Part shown: in pieces, positions 27,519-34,132 of the stretch
How positions within the stretch are numbered: position 1 is the first letter of the stretch
Layout: each line of letters begins with the position of its first letter
Assembly (NCBI GenBank): GCA_025362295.1
Contig: JANYGX010000020.1
Span: 124,001 to 188,000 of the forward strand
Direction: 5' to 3'
Source: Sphingomonadales bacterium
Lineage (GTDB): Bacteria; Pseudomonadota; Alphaproteobacteria; Sphingomonadales; Sphingomonadaceae
DNA: 64,000 nucleotides
The notes under the pieces: model-generated
The model's input: the letters and a program-made list of their open reading frames with translations, nothing else
The model's database searches: none
What the model was told of the DNA's origin: nothing
Translations under genes and position numbers: made by a program

Positions 27519-28331
27519 TTGCGTATAAACAAACTGGCCCTGCCCATTGTTTGCACGGCCCTGTGGCTGACAATCGTTCTGCCCGCTCTGGCAACACCGC
27601 TGAAAGATGCCGTCGCCAGCAAAGATTATGCCACAGCTGCCAAGCATACGCGTCCATTCGTCGAAAAGGGAGATGTTGAAGCGCAGTATATCATTGGCAA
27701 AATGTATTACAGCGGCCAAGTTGTAGCGCAGAACTATGCCGAAGCGGTGAAATGGTATAAGTTGGCAGCAGCGCAGGGAAATGCGCAAGCGCAGAATAAT
27801 CTTGGTGTTATGTACCACTCTGGCCAAGGAGTGACGCAGAACGATGCTGAATCAGCGAAGTGGTTTATGCTGGCCGCAGTGCAGGGATATGTGCAAGCTC
27901 AGTATAACCTTGGCATCATGTACCACTCTGGCCAAGGCGTGGCGCAGAACTATGCCGAATCAGCGAAGTGGTTTAAGCTGGCTTCAGCGCAGGGATGTGC
28001 GCAAGCGCAGTATAGCGTTGGTGTTATGTATCGCGACGGCCAAAGCATGGCGAAGAATGATAACGAAGCGGTGAAATTATTTCAGCTGGCGGCAGCGCAG
28101 GGATTTGCGCAAGCGCAGTTAAGCCTTGGTGCAATGTATGTCTTGGGCCACGGCGTGCCACAAAGTTTTATCAAAGCGTACATGTGGTCGAACCTTGCAG
28201 CTACACAGAATAACGACAAAGCCATCGAGATTCGTGATAACATCATTTCTGATATGACACCCGCGGAAATTTCCAAAGCCCAACAGCTCTCCAGTGTTTG
28301 CCTGGCGCATCACTACAAGGGCTGCGACTGA
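27516..28331 (+). CDS. Secreted Sel1-repeat protein (possible immunity-type)
   Basis: I place the start at the TTG pair at 27516/27519, behind CGGAGA, because the next residues form a signal peptide (RINKLALPIVCTALWLTIVLPALA) and the upstream frame is intergenic leader. About 272 residues. Five Sel1/TPR-like repeats follow, each about 36 long: AQYIIGKMYYSGQVVAQNYAEAVKWYKLAAAQG, then units with YHSGQGVTQND, YHSGQGVAQNY, YRDGQSMAKND and YVLGHGVPQSF. The end has SSVCLAHHYKGCD. Sel1 proteins mediate protein contacts, and periplasmic ones serve as immunity to some type VI lipases in Pseudomonas; such a role here is inferred from the toxin-rich setting. Confidence 0.75.
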   Translation: MLRINKLALPIVCTALWLTIVLPALATPLKDAVASKDYATAAKHTRPFVEKGDVEAQYIIGKMYYSGQVVAQNYAEAVKWYKLAAAQGNAQAQNNLGVMYHSGQGVTQNDAESAKWFMLAAVQGYVQAQYNLGIMYHSGQGVAQNYAESAKWFKLASAQGCAQAQYSVGVMYRDGQSMAKNDNEAVKLFQLAAAQGFAQAQLSLGAMYVLGHGVPQSFIKAYMWSNLAATQNNDKAIEIRDNIISDMTPAEISKAQQLSSVCLAHHYKGCD

Positions 28332-28414
28332 TCAGGCTTTGTTATGGGCGGTGCCACTGTGGGGCATAGCAGCAGTACCAGCTGAACTCAGTCATTAGAA
28401 TTTAATTGTTTGCA
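28281..28414. repeat. Sel1 3'-end repeat (copy at 33482-33617)
   Basis: The last 16 codons of the Sel1 gene plus about 83 bases of 3' flank (GACTGATCAGG...GCAGCAGTACC...GAACTCAGTCATTAGAATTT) recur at 33482-33617 with about 90 percent identity by eye. In the second copy the coding part is a bare relic. Confidence 0.85.
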
Positions 28415-28853
28415 ATCTCAGGGTAAGATTTACATACATCTCTCTCAGCCAAGCCCTTGCAATGTTCTTAGGCAGGAGCCCAGCCATACCCTATAATGAT
28501 CGCGCGGGCCTTGGTGTAAAGCAAGCCTTGCAAATTCTTGGAATGGCCCACTGTTTTATTGTCGCGATGTTGTAATCCTTAGGCCGTTTCCACTCTTGAG
28601 GCTGATATCAAGGCCACACCAAGAAACATGCATCATGAGTGTCTTGCAAAATTAATTTGTTCATGTGCTGACAATCAATCCCTTAATCACCGCATTGAGC
28701 TATCTGCCACGTTTTCTTATAAAAAAGAATCTGAGCAGCATTTTCAGACCCTATAAAAAGCACATCTTTTGCCTTTGAGATTGGCGGCCAACACTCGCTC
28801 AGACTGCTCTTTTCAAAATCAGCAAAATTTTGCTTTTTTACTTTAATTCCCAC
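28415..28853. other. Gene-free stretch with a decayed effector-promoter copy
   Basis: No convincing gene. At about 28653-28705 lies AATTTGTTCATGTGCTGACA AT followed by GCATTGAG. That is the same block found upstream of both effector genes (31228-31270 and 33186-33235), in the same orientation. It is not followed by an effector gene, so I read it as the promoter end of a lost third copy. Confidence 0.45.
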
Positions 28854-29162
28854 TTAATCCGTAAGCTGCCCAATTTCATAAACATATACTGTATTGGCAT
28901 ATGGTATTATAATGTATCTGTAATTTTCTTTAATTAATTTTACTATTGTTCTGTTTTCAATTGACTTGAAATTAACAAGATTATTTTTTGAAGCATAAAT
29001 TTCGTATGCGGTAATATTATCTATTTTAAACTTTGATAAATATTTAATATTGTTGATGCACGAAATTGATCCGCAGCCCGCTCCCATGGCCAAGTTTGAC
29101 CCTAGTGTCGCAATCATTATCCCAATTAGTCTAATTAATTTTAACATGAATGTGATTGTCAT
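28854..29162 (-). CDS. Small exported protein, candidate orphan immunity protein
   Basis: 102 residues, A/T-rich, with a signal peptide (LKLIRLIGIMIATLGSNLAMGAG) and two cysteines just after it (GCGSISC). The mature part is lysine- and isoleucine-rich. No family recognised. The start lies 24 bp after the stop of a relic that matches the C-terminal tip of effector 1. The intact effector 1 is followed 18 bp later by its own exported partner, so by position this is the immunity protein of a lost effector. ATG 29147 is an alternative start. Confidence 0.6.
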   Translation of the reverse strand: MTITFMLKLIRLIGIMIATLGSNLAMGAGCGSISCINNIKYLSKFKIDNITAYEIYASKNNLVNFKSIENRTIVKLIKENYRYIIIPYANTVYVYEIGQLTD

Positions 29163-29186
29163 GACCAGCCCAATGTTTGCTCAGGT

Positions 29187-29315
29187 TCACAGAGATTTCA
29201 ACGCATCTGCCATTTCGCTTTCGCTTGAATAACGAAGTTTAATGATGTTGTCGAATGTTTGCCGGACTGCATTGGTTATAGCTTGATCCCGCAGATGGGT
29301 AGCCAGTGTAATTCG
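29187..29315 (-). pseudogene. Displaced effector C-terminal tip (third, diverged copy)
   Basis: Minus frame: LATHLRDQAITNAVRQTFDN then IIKLRYSSESEMADALKSL and stop. It aligns with the end of effector 1 (LVAHLRDHTHSADERENYKN, ILLNRYPNELRDALNSL). The frame is closed by a stop just upstream and there is no start, so only the last 39 codons remain. It differs clearly from the effector 1 tip, so it came from a distinct paralogue. Confidence 0.75.
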
Positions 29316-29576
29316 TTAGGAATCATATAATATTTTTTCCCGGCTTCATCTGTGCTTAGAAATACGCTCGTCGATCCAGCGGACTCGGGCGCGCGTTTCA
29401 TCTGACAAGCATTCCAATATCACCTGAGTAATAAATTCTCCGCCGGAATCTGAATGACAATTTTTATATTTTTCTTTAACCCAAGCACGCTCTGAAATAA
29501 TCGTTCTCTGACGCTCATCAGAATTTAATACGGCGAGCAGCCGTTTATATTTTGCATTAAGTTTTTGATTGAGTGC
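29285..29576. repeat. 292-bp direct repeat, unit 1 (unit 2 at 29651-29942)
   Basis: From GATCCCGCAGATGGGTAGCC to TTTTTGATTGAGTGC. The same 292 bases with scattered changes are at 29651-29942. The repeat contains the effector-tip start and the core of the LprI-like gene. Units are separated by 74 bases copied from the end of effector 1. Confidence 0.9.
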
Positions 29577-29681
29577 ATCTCTAAGCTCGTTTGGGTAACG
29601 ATTCAACAAAATGTTCTTATAATTTTCTCTCTCGTCTGCGGAATGAGTATGATCCCGCAGATGGGTAGCCAGTGCAATTTG
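29346..29681 (-). pseudogene. In-frame fusion of effector-1 tip with LprI-like core
   Basis: The open frame reads HLRDHTHSADERENYKNI, LLNRYPNELRDAL (end of effector 1) straight into NQKLNAKYKRLLAVLNSDER (middle of the LprI-like gene) and on to ERISKHR. The joint falls in CTCAAT, which both parents share (GATGCCCTCAATTCGC and GGGCACTCAATCAAAA), as expected of recombination at microhomology. It lacks a signal peptide and any good start, so the product is probably not made or not exported. The 87 bases 29577-29663 equal 30171-30257. Confidence 0.8.
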
Positions 29682-29942
29682 TTACGAATTATATAATATT
29701 TTCTCCCGGCTTCATCTGTGCTTAGAAATACGCTCGTTGATCCAGCGGACTCGGGCGCGCGTTTCATCTGACAAGCATTCCAATCCCATCTGAATGTCAA
29801 ATTCTTCACCGGGATCTTCATGACAGTTTTTATATTTTTCTTTAACCCAAGCACGCTGTAAAATAATCGTTCTCTGACGCTCATCAGAATTTAATACGGC
29901 GAGCAGCCGTTTATATTTTGCATTAAGTTTTTGATTGAGTGC
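29651..29942. repeat. 292-bp direct repeat, unit 2
   Basis: Partner of 29285-29576. This unit belongs to the intact LprI-like gene and its 3' flank; it differs from unit 1 at scattered positions, including ATCCCATCTGAATG against ATCACCTGAGTA in the coding part, which shows time has passed since duplication. Confidence 0.9.
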
Positions 29943-30134
29943 CCGGTATCGCGCTTTTTGACACGCAGTGACGCCCCAGGCAATGCCGCGGAGTATACCT
30001 TGTGCTTCGAGCTTATCCTCTTGGTTCTGGCAAGAATCATGTTGCACGGCATGCGGCCGCGCTAACGCCGCGAACCCTATACCAAGTAGGCAGGGGAAGA
30101 CCGTGACAATCCATAGTTTAACAACGCGGCGCAT
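29712..30134 (-). CDS. LprI/DUF1311-like exported lysozyme-inhibitor protein, candidate immunity to effector 1
   Basis: 140 residues: signal peptide (VVKLWIVTVFPCLLGIGFAALARP), then DSCQNQEDKLEAQGILRG. The DUF1311 core follows: LNQKLNAKYKRLLAVLNSDERQRTIILQRAWVKEKYKNC, ending ECLSDETRARVRWINERI. The paired cysteines and the RAWxxxKxxNC pattern match LprI-type lysozyme inhibitors. It begins 18 bp after the stop of effector 1, a predicted peptidoglycan hydrolase, so it fits as the periplasmic immunity protein. Family assignment is from motifs; inhibitory activity is inferred. Confidence 0.75.
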   Translation of the reverse strand: MRRVVKLWIVTVFPCLLGIGFAALARPHAVQHDSCQNQEDKLEAQGILRGIAWGVTACQKARYRALNQKLNAKYKRLLAVLNSDERQRTIILQRAWVKEKYKNCHEDPGEEFDIQMGLECLSDETRARVRWINERISKHR

Positions 30135-30152
30135 TTACCCTACATTGTGCTC

Positions 30153-31115
30153 CTAAAGCGAATTGAGGGCATCTCTAAGCTCGTTTGGGTAACGATTCAA
30201 CAAAATGTTCTTATAATTTTCTCTCTCGTCTGCGGAATGAGTATGATCCCGCAGATGTGCAACCAATGCGACACGTTCCTTGTAGATGTTCTTAATGAGC
30301 GCAGCGCTGTATGTTGGGCCAGTACGCTTCATCGTTGCGTCAGTTTCTCGAATGGCTTTTGAAATGAGTTCCGGCGCAGTTCCATGTTGCACTGATGTTG
30401 ACCAAACAACGTCTTTTATAGTTTTACTCTGCTGAGAGATGTCGAAACTGGTGGCTATCTTGACCTTGTCGACGGCAGCCTGATAATATCTCCGTTGTGT
30501 GTAGGCGTGCTGAACAGCCTGAAATCCCTTGGGGTCAATTTTTGCTAATAATTTCCATTTTGCGATGAATTCTCTGCTGTTGGGCTTTAATCCTACGAAC
30601 TGCGCTGCGTACGGCTTAAATTCGGTGGATATTAGAAATTTTTGTAACGAGCCTACATGTGACGCCAGTTGATAGCTGCCATAAGATATGCCTCCGCGAT
30701 CACCATGCCCGCTTGATACTGTGCCAGGCCCGCGCCCGCTACTCTCATAACGTGTTGACAGAGCGCCGAGCACGCCACTTTCATGAGACACCTGTGCCGC
30801 CGCCTTATGACCCGTCATCTTAATGCTGCCATCAGGTTGCACGGCACCAAACCCGTCTGTGCTGTTCAGCTTGGCCGGTGTATCCAATCCATGCACCAAA
30901 GCATTCGTTTTCGCTTGATCGCCGTAGTGTATTTCATCGAGTTTGGCATAGGCATTACCCGAAGCCACGGGATCGCCGTTGCGCGCTGTTAGCACCAGCG
31001 TATCAAGCGCACTGGGCGCAGTCTCTGTGGGTAAGGCGTCTGAACTTCCGTTATCAAGTTCACTCAAGCCTAAGCTTGCGTTTCCAATGCCGCTAACTCC
31101 GCTGAAATCAACCAT
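30153..31115 (-). CDS. Effector 1: shared N-terminal domain plus lysozyme-like peptidoglycan hydrolase domain
   Basis: 320 residues from ATG 31115. An ATG nine bases earlier directly abuts the AAGGA site, so the second ATG (8 bases away) is preferred. Residues 1-95 form a domain shared with effector 2: MVDFSGVSGIG at the start, then LVLTARNGDPVASGNAYAKLDE and IHYGDQAKTNALV. From about 110 comes a lysozyme-like domain: STRYESSGRGPGTVSSGHGD, RGGISYGSYQLASHVGSL, with an apparent catalytic Glu in RYESSG. This motif set is seen in VgrG- and phage-associated hydrolases. The C-terminal tip (HLRDHTHSAD...NELRDALNSL) recurs as relics nearby. No signal peptide, so delivery must use another route. The LprI-like gene follows. 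Confidence 0.75.
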   Translation of the reverse strand: MVDFSGVSGIGNASLGLSELDNGSSDALPTETAPSALDTLVLTARNGDPVASGNAYAKLDEIHYGDQAKTNALVHGLDTPAKLNSTDGFGAVQPDGSIKMTGHKAAAQVSHESGVLGALSTRYESSGRGPGTVSSGHGDRGGISYGSYQLASHVGSLQKFLISTEFKPYAAQFVGLKPNSREFIAKWKLLAKIDPKGFQAVQHAYTQRRYYQAAVDKVKIATSFDISQQSKTIKDVVWSTSVQHGTAPELISKAIRETDATMKRTGPTYSAALIKNIYKERVALVAHLRDHTHSADERENYKNILLNRYPNELRDALNSL

Positions 31116-31275
31116 TGCCTGCATCCTTCGAGCTTATCTCTAAGTATACATAATCAAGGATACAACAGCCTGTGTCTAGTCGATTCGATGAGTTTTGGTC
31201 TCGGTTCTTCACATATGGATAAGGTTTGATTTGTTCATGTGCTGACAATGGCAACGCAATTTGGCATTGAGACGT
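31116..31275 (-). promoter_or_regulatory. Conserved effector upstream region (copy 1)
   Basis: Reading towards effector 1: a block with TTGTCAGCACATGAACAAAT, then TCGACTAGACACAGGCTGTT, GTATCCTTGATTATGTATAC, TTAGAGATAAGCTCGAAGG and the start codons. The proximal 80 bases are nearly identical to those before effector 2 (33108-33240). GATTATGTATAC and GATTATATCTAC are candidate -10 regions. Conservation of noncoding DNA at this level suggests joint control or recent duplication. Confidence 0.6.
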
Positions 31276-31302
31276 TATCGATTACTTTAATTTTGCCAAA
31301 CA

Positions 31303-32082
31303 TCACGCACCGCCACATTGATGTAGCGAGTCTGAACTAATCCAATGCTTGTGGTTCCTAAAATTCGTAACCCGATAGACAATACCCCGCGTGTCATCTG
31401 GGAACTCAATCGGGCAATCTTTCGGAAAGCTGTACACACACAACTCAACAGGATCACCTTTACGTGTAAGCTGCATTGCCTTTATCGGTCCGTAATCCCA
31501 GTTAGTATGACCGTCATCATAGCCTATACCATCCGAAAGCCCAGCAACATCCCAGTGTCGGTAATTATACCCTATCCGTCCGGACACCCACTTCACACGA
31601 GTCTTAAAGCACTGCCCAATATGTTCCTCTTGTTCAGTCATCGAACTGAGCATCCCATGGCGTTCACGCGCCGCTAATGCCCTATTTATGAGTGCAGTTC
31701 GCAGATCATAATCATTTGTCCAAGTAAAGTGGTGCTTCAAATCTAGGGTCGTGTACTCGTCTCGTCCATTGAAAATGCTTACTTTTACGGCGGACTGGCC
31801 ATCCAACTCGCCGTATGACCAAGAAGACCCTCGCCCATCATATTCATGAGATTGAGTTAATTTAAATGAAATAGTTTTATTCCGCGTCATGCTGCGCCAT
31901 TTTGTTGTATATTCTGATGCATTATTAGTTTTTTTGTCGTTTTTAATCGTGTCATCATCAATATATTGAACGCAAGGTTCGTATGTATTGTTGGAGTCTC
32001 CAAAATCACATAAATCACCATTTCGCCATTGATCTTTCGCATGCGCATGTGTTGCTGCTATTAGCAGCCAAAGAAAAAGCAA
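31303..32082 (-). CDS. Exported protein, candidate immunity to effector 2
   Basis: 259 residues if read from TTG 32082. The N-terminus LFLWLLIAATHAHA is a signal-peptide core but lacks the usual basic start. The frame is open 24 bases further (IKIKHLYKL) back to an ATA overlapping the effector stop, so the true start is uncertain. The mature protein has six cysteines (LCDFGD, PCVQYI, QCFKTR, LCVYSF, DCPIEF, QCGGA) and is rich in aromatic and charged residues. No family recognised. It lies about 20 bp behind effector 2, the same layout as effector 1 and its LprI-like partner. Confidence 0.6.
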   Translation of the reverse strand: MLFLWLLIAATHAHAKDQWRNGDLCDFGDSNNTYEPCVQYIDDDTIKNDKKTNNASEYTTKWRSMTRNKTISFKLTQSHEYDGRGSSWSYGELDGQSAVKVSIFNGRDEYTTLDLKHHFTWTNDYDLRTALINRALAARERHGMLSSMTEQEEHIGQCFKTRVKWVSGRIGYNYRHWDVAGLSDGIGYDDGHTNWDYGPIKAMQLTRKGDPVELCVYSFPKDCPIEFPDDTRGIVYRVTNFRNHKHWISSDSLHQCGGA

Positions 32083-32102
32083 TTTATATAAATGTTTGAT
32101 TT

Positions 32103-33107
32103 TTATTTGGCGATGTTAAAGGCGTGTTGGGCAAAATTTTGGCGCTCTCCAAGTTCAGAAACGCCAGCTTTCTCATAGTTTTGTTCTATAAGGGCGGTCG
32201 CGCGATTCACAGTTGTCTGGGAGTGCAAAGGATTTCCTGCATGTTTGCCGTAATAGCCGCTTGTCAACTCATGCTGCACAAACTTGAGCTGCTGCTCAAA
32301 GGTTGACTGGTGAATGTCTTGATCTTTGTTTTGCTTCTTAAAATCATCTTCTCTTTTGTATTTATTATCCCATTGAGCAATTCCATAGCCGGGGCCAGAA
32401 CCATTATTTTGCACGCTGCCTGGATCAATATGGCTTTCACGAAGCAGGTTACCAACAATCCCCGCGGCTTGTTCCCTTGACCAGCCTTGGTTCTGAAAAT
32501 ATGACATTGCCTGTTTAGTGCGGTCATCTGTTGCAAGTTGTGCAGCCCACGTAATCGCATCATTAAGATGCTTGTCCGGGGCATCAAATTTGGTTCCATG
32601 CGCTATCTTATCGGCGATCACCCCATCAAGCTTTCCGACAATCTGTCCTCGAATTTGCGCGCTTGGCGGGTAACCCAGTAGGCCATATACTTTGTGGTCA
32701 CCCACGGTAATCAGTTGCGCTGCGTGTTCGCGCATCGCCTCGGCATTGTGAAACTGTGGATTAGCCAATCGTTGCCTTGGTGTTTCACTGAGCCATTTGT
32801 CTCGAAGTTGGGCATTCTCAGACGTAATTTTTGTTGCGCCCGCAGCCGCCGGCTTGGCGCCTATAGCAAAGTCGGCGACCATGGTGTCGGTTGCTTTTCT
32901 ATCACCCGCGTGAAGAGCGTCGATCTGGCCAAGTGCCTGCCCCTGCTCACTTGGGGTGCCGTTGAGGGCTGTATTGAGGACAGCATGAAGCTGGGTCGGG
33001 GAAGCAAAATCAGACTTCTCGTCCAGCCCGGATGATTGCAAGGCCAAATCTTCACTCAAGTCTACGCCTGCTCTTCCAATGCCACTGACTCCGCTGAAAT
33101 CAACCAT
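32103..33107 (-). CDS. Effector 2: shared N-terminal domain plus phage-tail-lysozyme domain
   Basis: 334 residues from ATG 33107, chosen as for effector 1 (AAGGA 8 bases upstream). Residues 1-100 match effector 1: MVDFSGVSGIG, then LNTALNGTPSEQGQALGQIDALHAGDRKATDTMV. Residues 100-195 are a linker or second domain (WLSETPRQRLANPQFHNAE). The C-terminus is a phage_lysozyme2-type domain: AMSYFQNQGWSREQAAGIVGNLLRESHIDPGS, GPGYGIAQWDNKYKREDDF, FVQHELTSGYYG, with the catalytic Glu expected in LLRESH. No signal peptide. The unknown exported protein follows. Confidence 0.8.
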   Translation of the reverse strand: MVDFSGVSGIGRAGVDLSEDLALQSSGLDEKSDFASPTQLHAVLNTALNGTPSEQGQALGQIDALHAGDRKATDTMVADFAIGAKPAAAGATKITSENAQLRDKWLSETPRQRLANPQFHNAEAMREHAAQLITVGDHKVYGLLGYPPSAQIRGQIVGKLDGVIADKIAHGTKFDAPDKHLNDAITWAAQLATDDRTKQAMSYFQNQGWSREQAAGIVGNLLRESHIDPGSVQNNGSGPGYGIAQWDNKYKREDDFKKQNKDQDIHQSTFEQQLKFVQHELTSGYYGKHAGNPLHSQTTVNRATALIEQNYEKAGVSELGERQNFAQHAFNIAK

Positions 33108-33240
33108 TGCCTGCATCCTTCGAGCTTATCTCTAAGTAGATATAATCACGGATACAATAGCCTGTGTCTAGTCGATTCGATCAGTTTTAATTTGTTCACG
33201 CGCTGACAATGATCACATAATTTGCAATGACGCAACGTTA
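33108..33240 (-). promoter_or_regulatory. Conserved effector upstream region (copy 2)
   Basis: Matches the region before effector 1 through the distal TTGTCAGCGCGTGAACAAAT block, TCGACTAGACACAGGCTATT, GTATCCGTGATTATATCTAC and the start region AGCTCGAAGGATG. The spacing between blocks differs slightly: effector 1 has extra bases between the distal and proximal blocks. Confidence 0.6.
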
Positions 33241-33302
33241 CCTTAAACTTACCGTAAGCTTAGGCGCGTCCTGTCGCAGGGAAGGTTTAGCTTCAAACGG
33301 GC

Positions 33303-33479
33303 CTAAATGCTTTCCAAGCCATATTTCTCAATGTCAGCATCTTCCATGTAAAACCCGCGTGCAATGTGTGAGTGCCAGAGCATCGTCGGTACGCCTTTGT
33401 CGAGGTCAGAAAGTATCACATATATTCCACCTATTTTAGGGTGGGCTGAGGTTTGATCAAAAGATAAAGAATGCCTCCG
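33303..33479 (-). pseudogene. C-terminal relic of an unidentified protein
   Basis: An open minus frame without a start reads RRHSLSFDQTSAHPKIGGIY, VILSDLDKGVPTMLWHSHIA, RGFYMEDADIEKYGLESI and stop. The composition is that of a real soluble protein, unlike the other frames here. I do not recognise the family. The frame is lost at about 33480, where the relic meets the Sel1 relic on the other strand, so the 5' part was removed by rearrangement. Confidence 0.45.
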
Positions 33480-33532
33480 CGCAGCAGCTCCCCAGTGTTT
33501 GCCTGGCGCATCACCACAAGGGCTGCGACTGA
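33473..33532 (+). pseudogene. Sel1-repeat gene, C-terminal relic
   Basis: Reads ASAQQLPSVCLAHHHKGCD and stop, against AQQLSSVCLAHHYKGCD at the end of the intact Sel1 gene, followed by the same 3' flank. All Sel1 repeats are missing. Then comes the leader of another Sel1 copy (33595-33666) without its gene. Confidence 0.8.
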
Positions 33533-33617
33533 TCAGGTTTTGTTATGGGCGTAGCCACTGAGGGGCATATAGCAGCAGTACCGGCTGAACTCAGTCATTA
33601 GAATTTAATTGTTTGCA
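33482..33617. repeat. Sel1 3'-end repeat, second copy
   Basis: Partner of 28281-28414. Together with the leader repeat at 33595-33666, which overlaps its end, it shows a former head-to-tail Sel1 array: end of one gene, spacer, start of the next. Confidence 0.85.
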
Positions 33618-33679
33618 GCAACTGCTGCTGTTATCGTTCAATTCATTCACCGCATAGAATGAATTGATTAATAACGCGG

Positions 33680-33984
33680 TCACTTCATTGCCGCGTTAAT
33701 CCGACGCTGTACATTCTTCGCCAAAGTTTGCTCCACTTGCTGTTGGAGCACATCATACCGTCGTTATGTCCCTGGTCCCAAATCCGGAGTCCACTTCTCG
33801 ATTTTGATGCGTTCCAGCAATGCAAGGCCAGCGCGACATGATTTCCAAACTGGATCGATTTGCCCGAAGTGGGCATTGATGCCAGCAAGATGAAGCTGAT
33901 AAACAGTTGAATAAACTTAAATAAATCTTTGGCTATGGGTGTGATTGAGTTTTGTTGTGTTTTAAACATTGTGTGCATATCCAT
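33680..33984 (-). pseudogene. Decayed small exported-protein gene
   Basis: The N-terminal frame (MFKTQQNSITPIAKDLFKFI, QLFISFILLASMPTSGKSIQF) looks like a signal peptide. After about residue 45 the sensible reading moves to another frame: DPVWKSCRAGLALLERIKIE, KWTPDLGPGT, an in-frame stop, RRYDVLQQQVEQTLAKNVQ, RRINAAMK and stop. One frameshift and one nonsense codon suggest a dead gene. It follows the orphan Sel1 leader on the opposite strand. Family not recognised. The nominal single-frame product of 99 residues is unlikely to be real. Confidence 0.45.
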
Positions 33985-34132
33985 ATAATTAAATCCTATA
34001 TGGCAAATATCTCACAATGTTATCGTGTAGGAAAGGGTTATTTTTTGCTTCAAGCTAATGGCAATGATATCAGTAACAAGCATCTATGTGCCTTATTTCA
34101 ACCATAATGCGACTCGGCGAGTTATAGCGCAT

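Noticed and set aside
28420-28615. Minus-strand frame reading PQEWKRPKDYNIATIKQWAI and on
   Set aside because: Interrupted by a stop, no start and no family; could be a relic but evidence is too thin to list as one.
28854-33240. Prophage or phage-tail origin for the lysozyme-like genes
   Set aside because: No phage structural, integrase or lysis genes are nearby, and each hydrolase is tied to an exported partner; a phage-derived domain is possible but not a prophage here.
33685-33984. 99-codon minus-strand frame taken as an intact gene
   Set aside because: The N-terminal half looks real but the second half is better read in another frame with a stop, so I call it a decayed gene.
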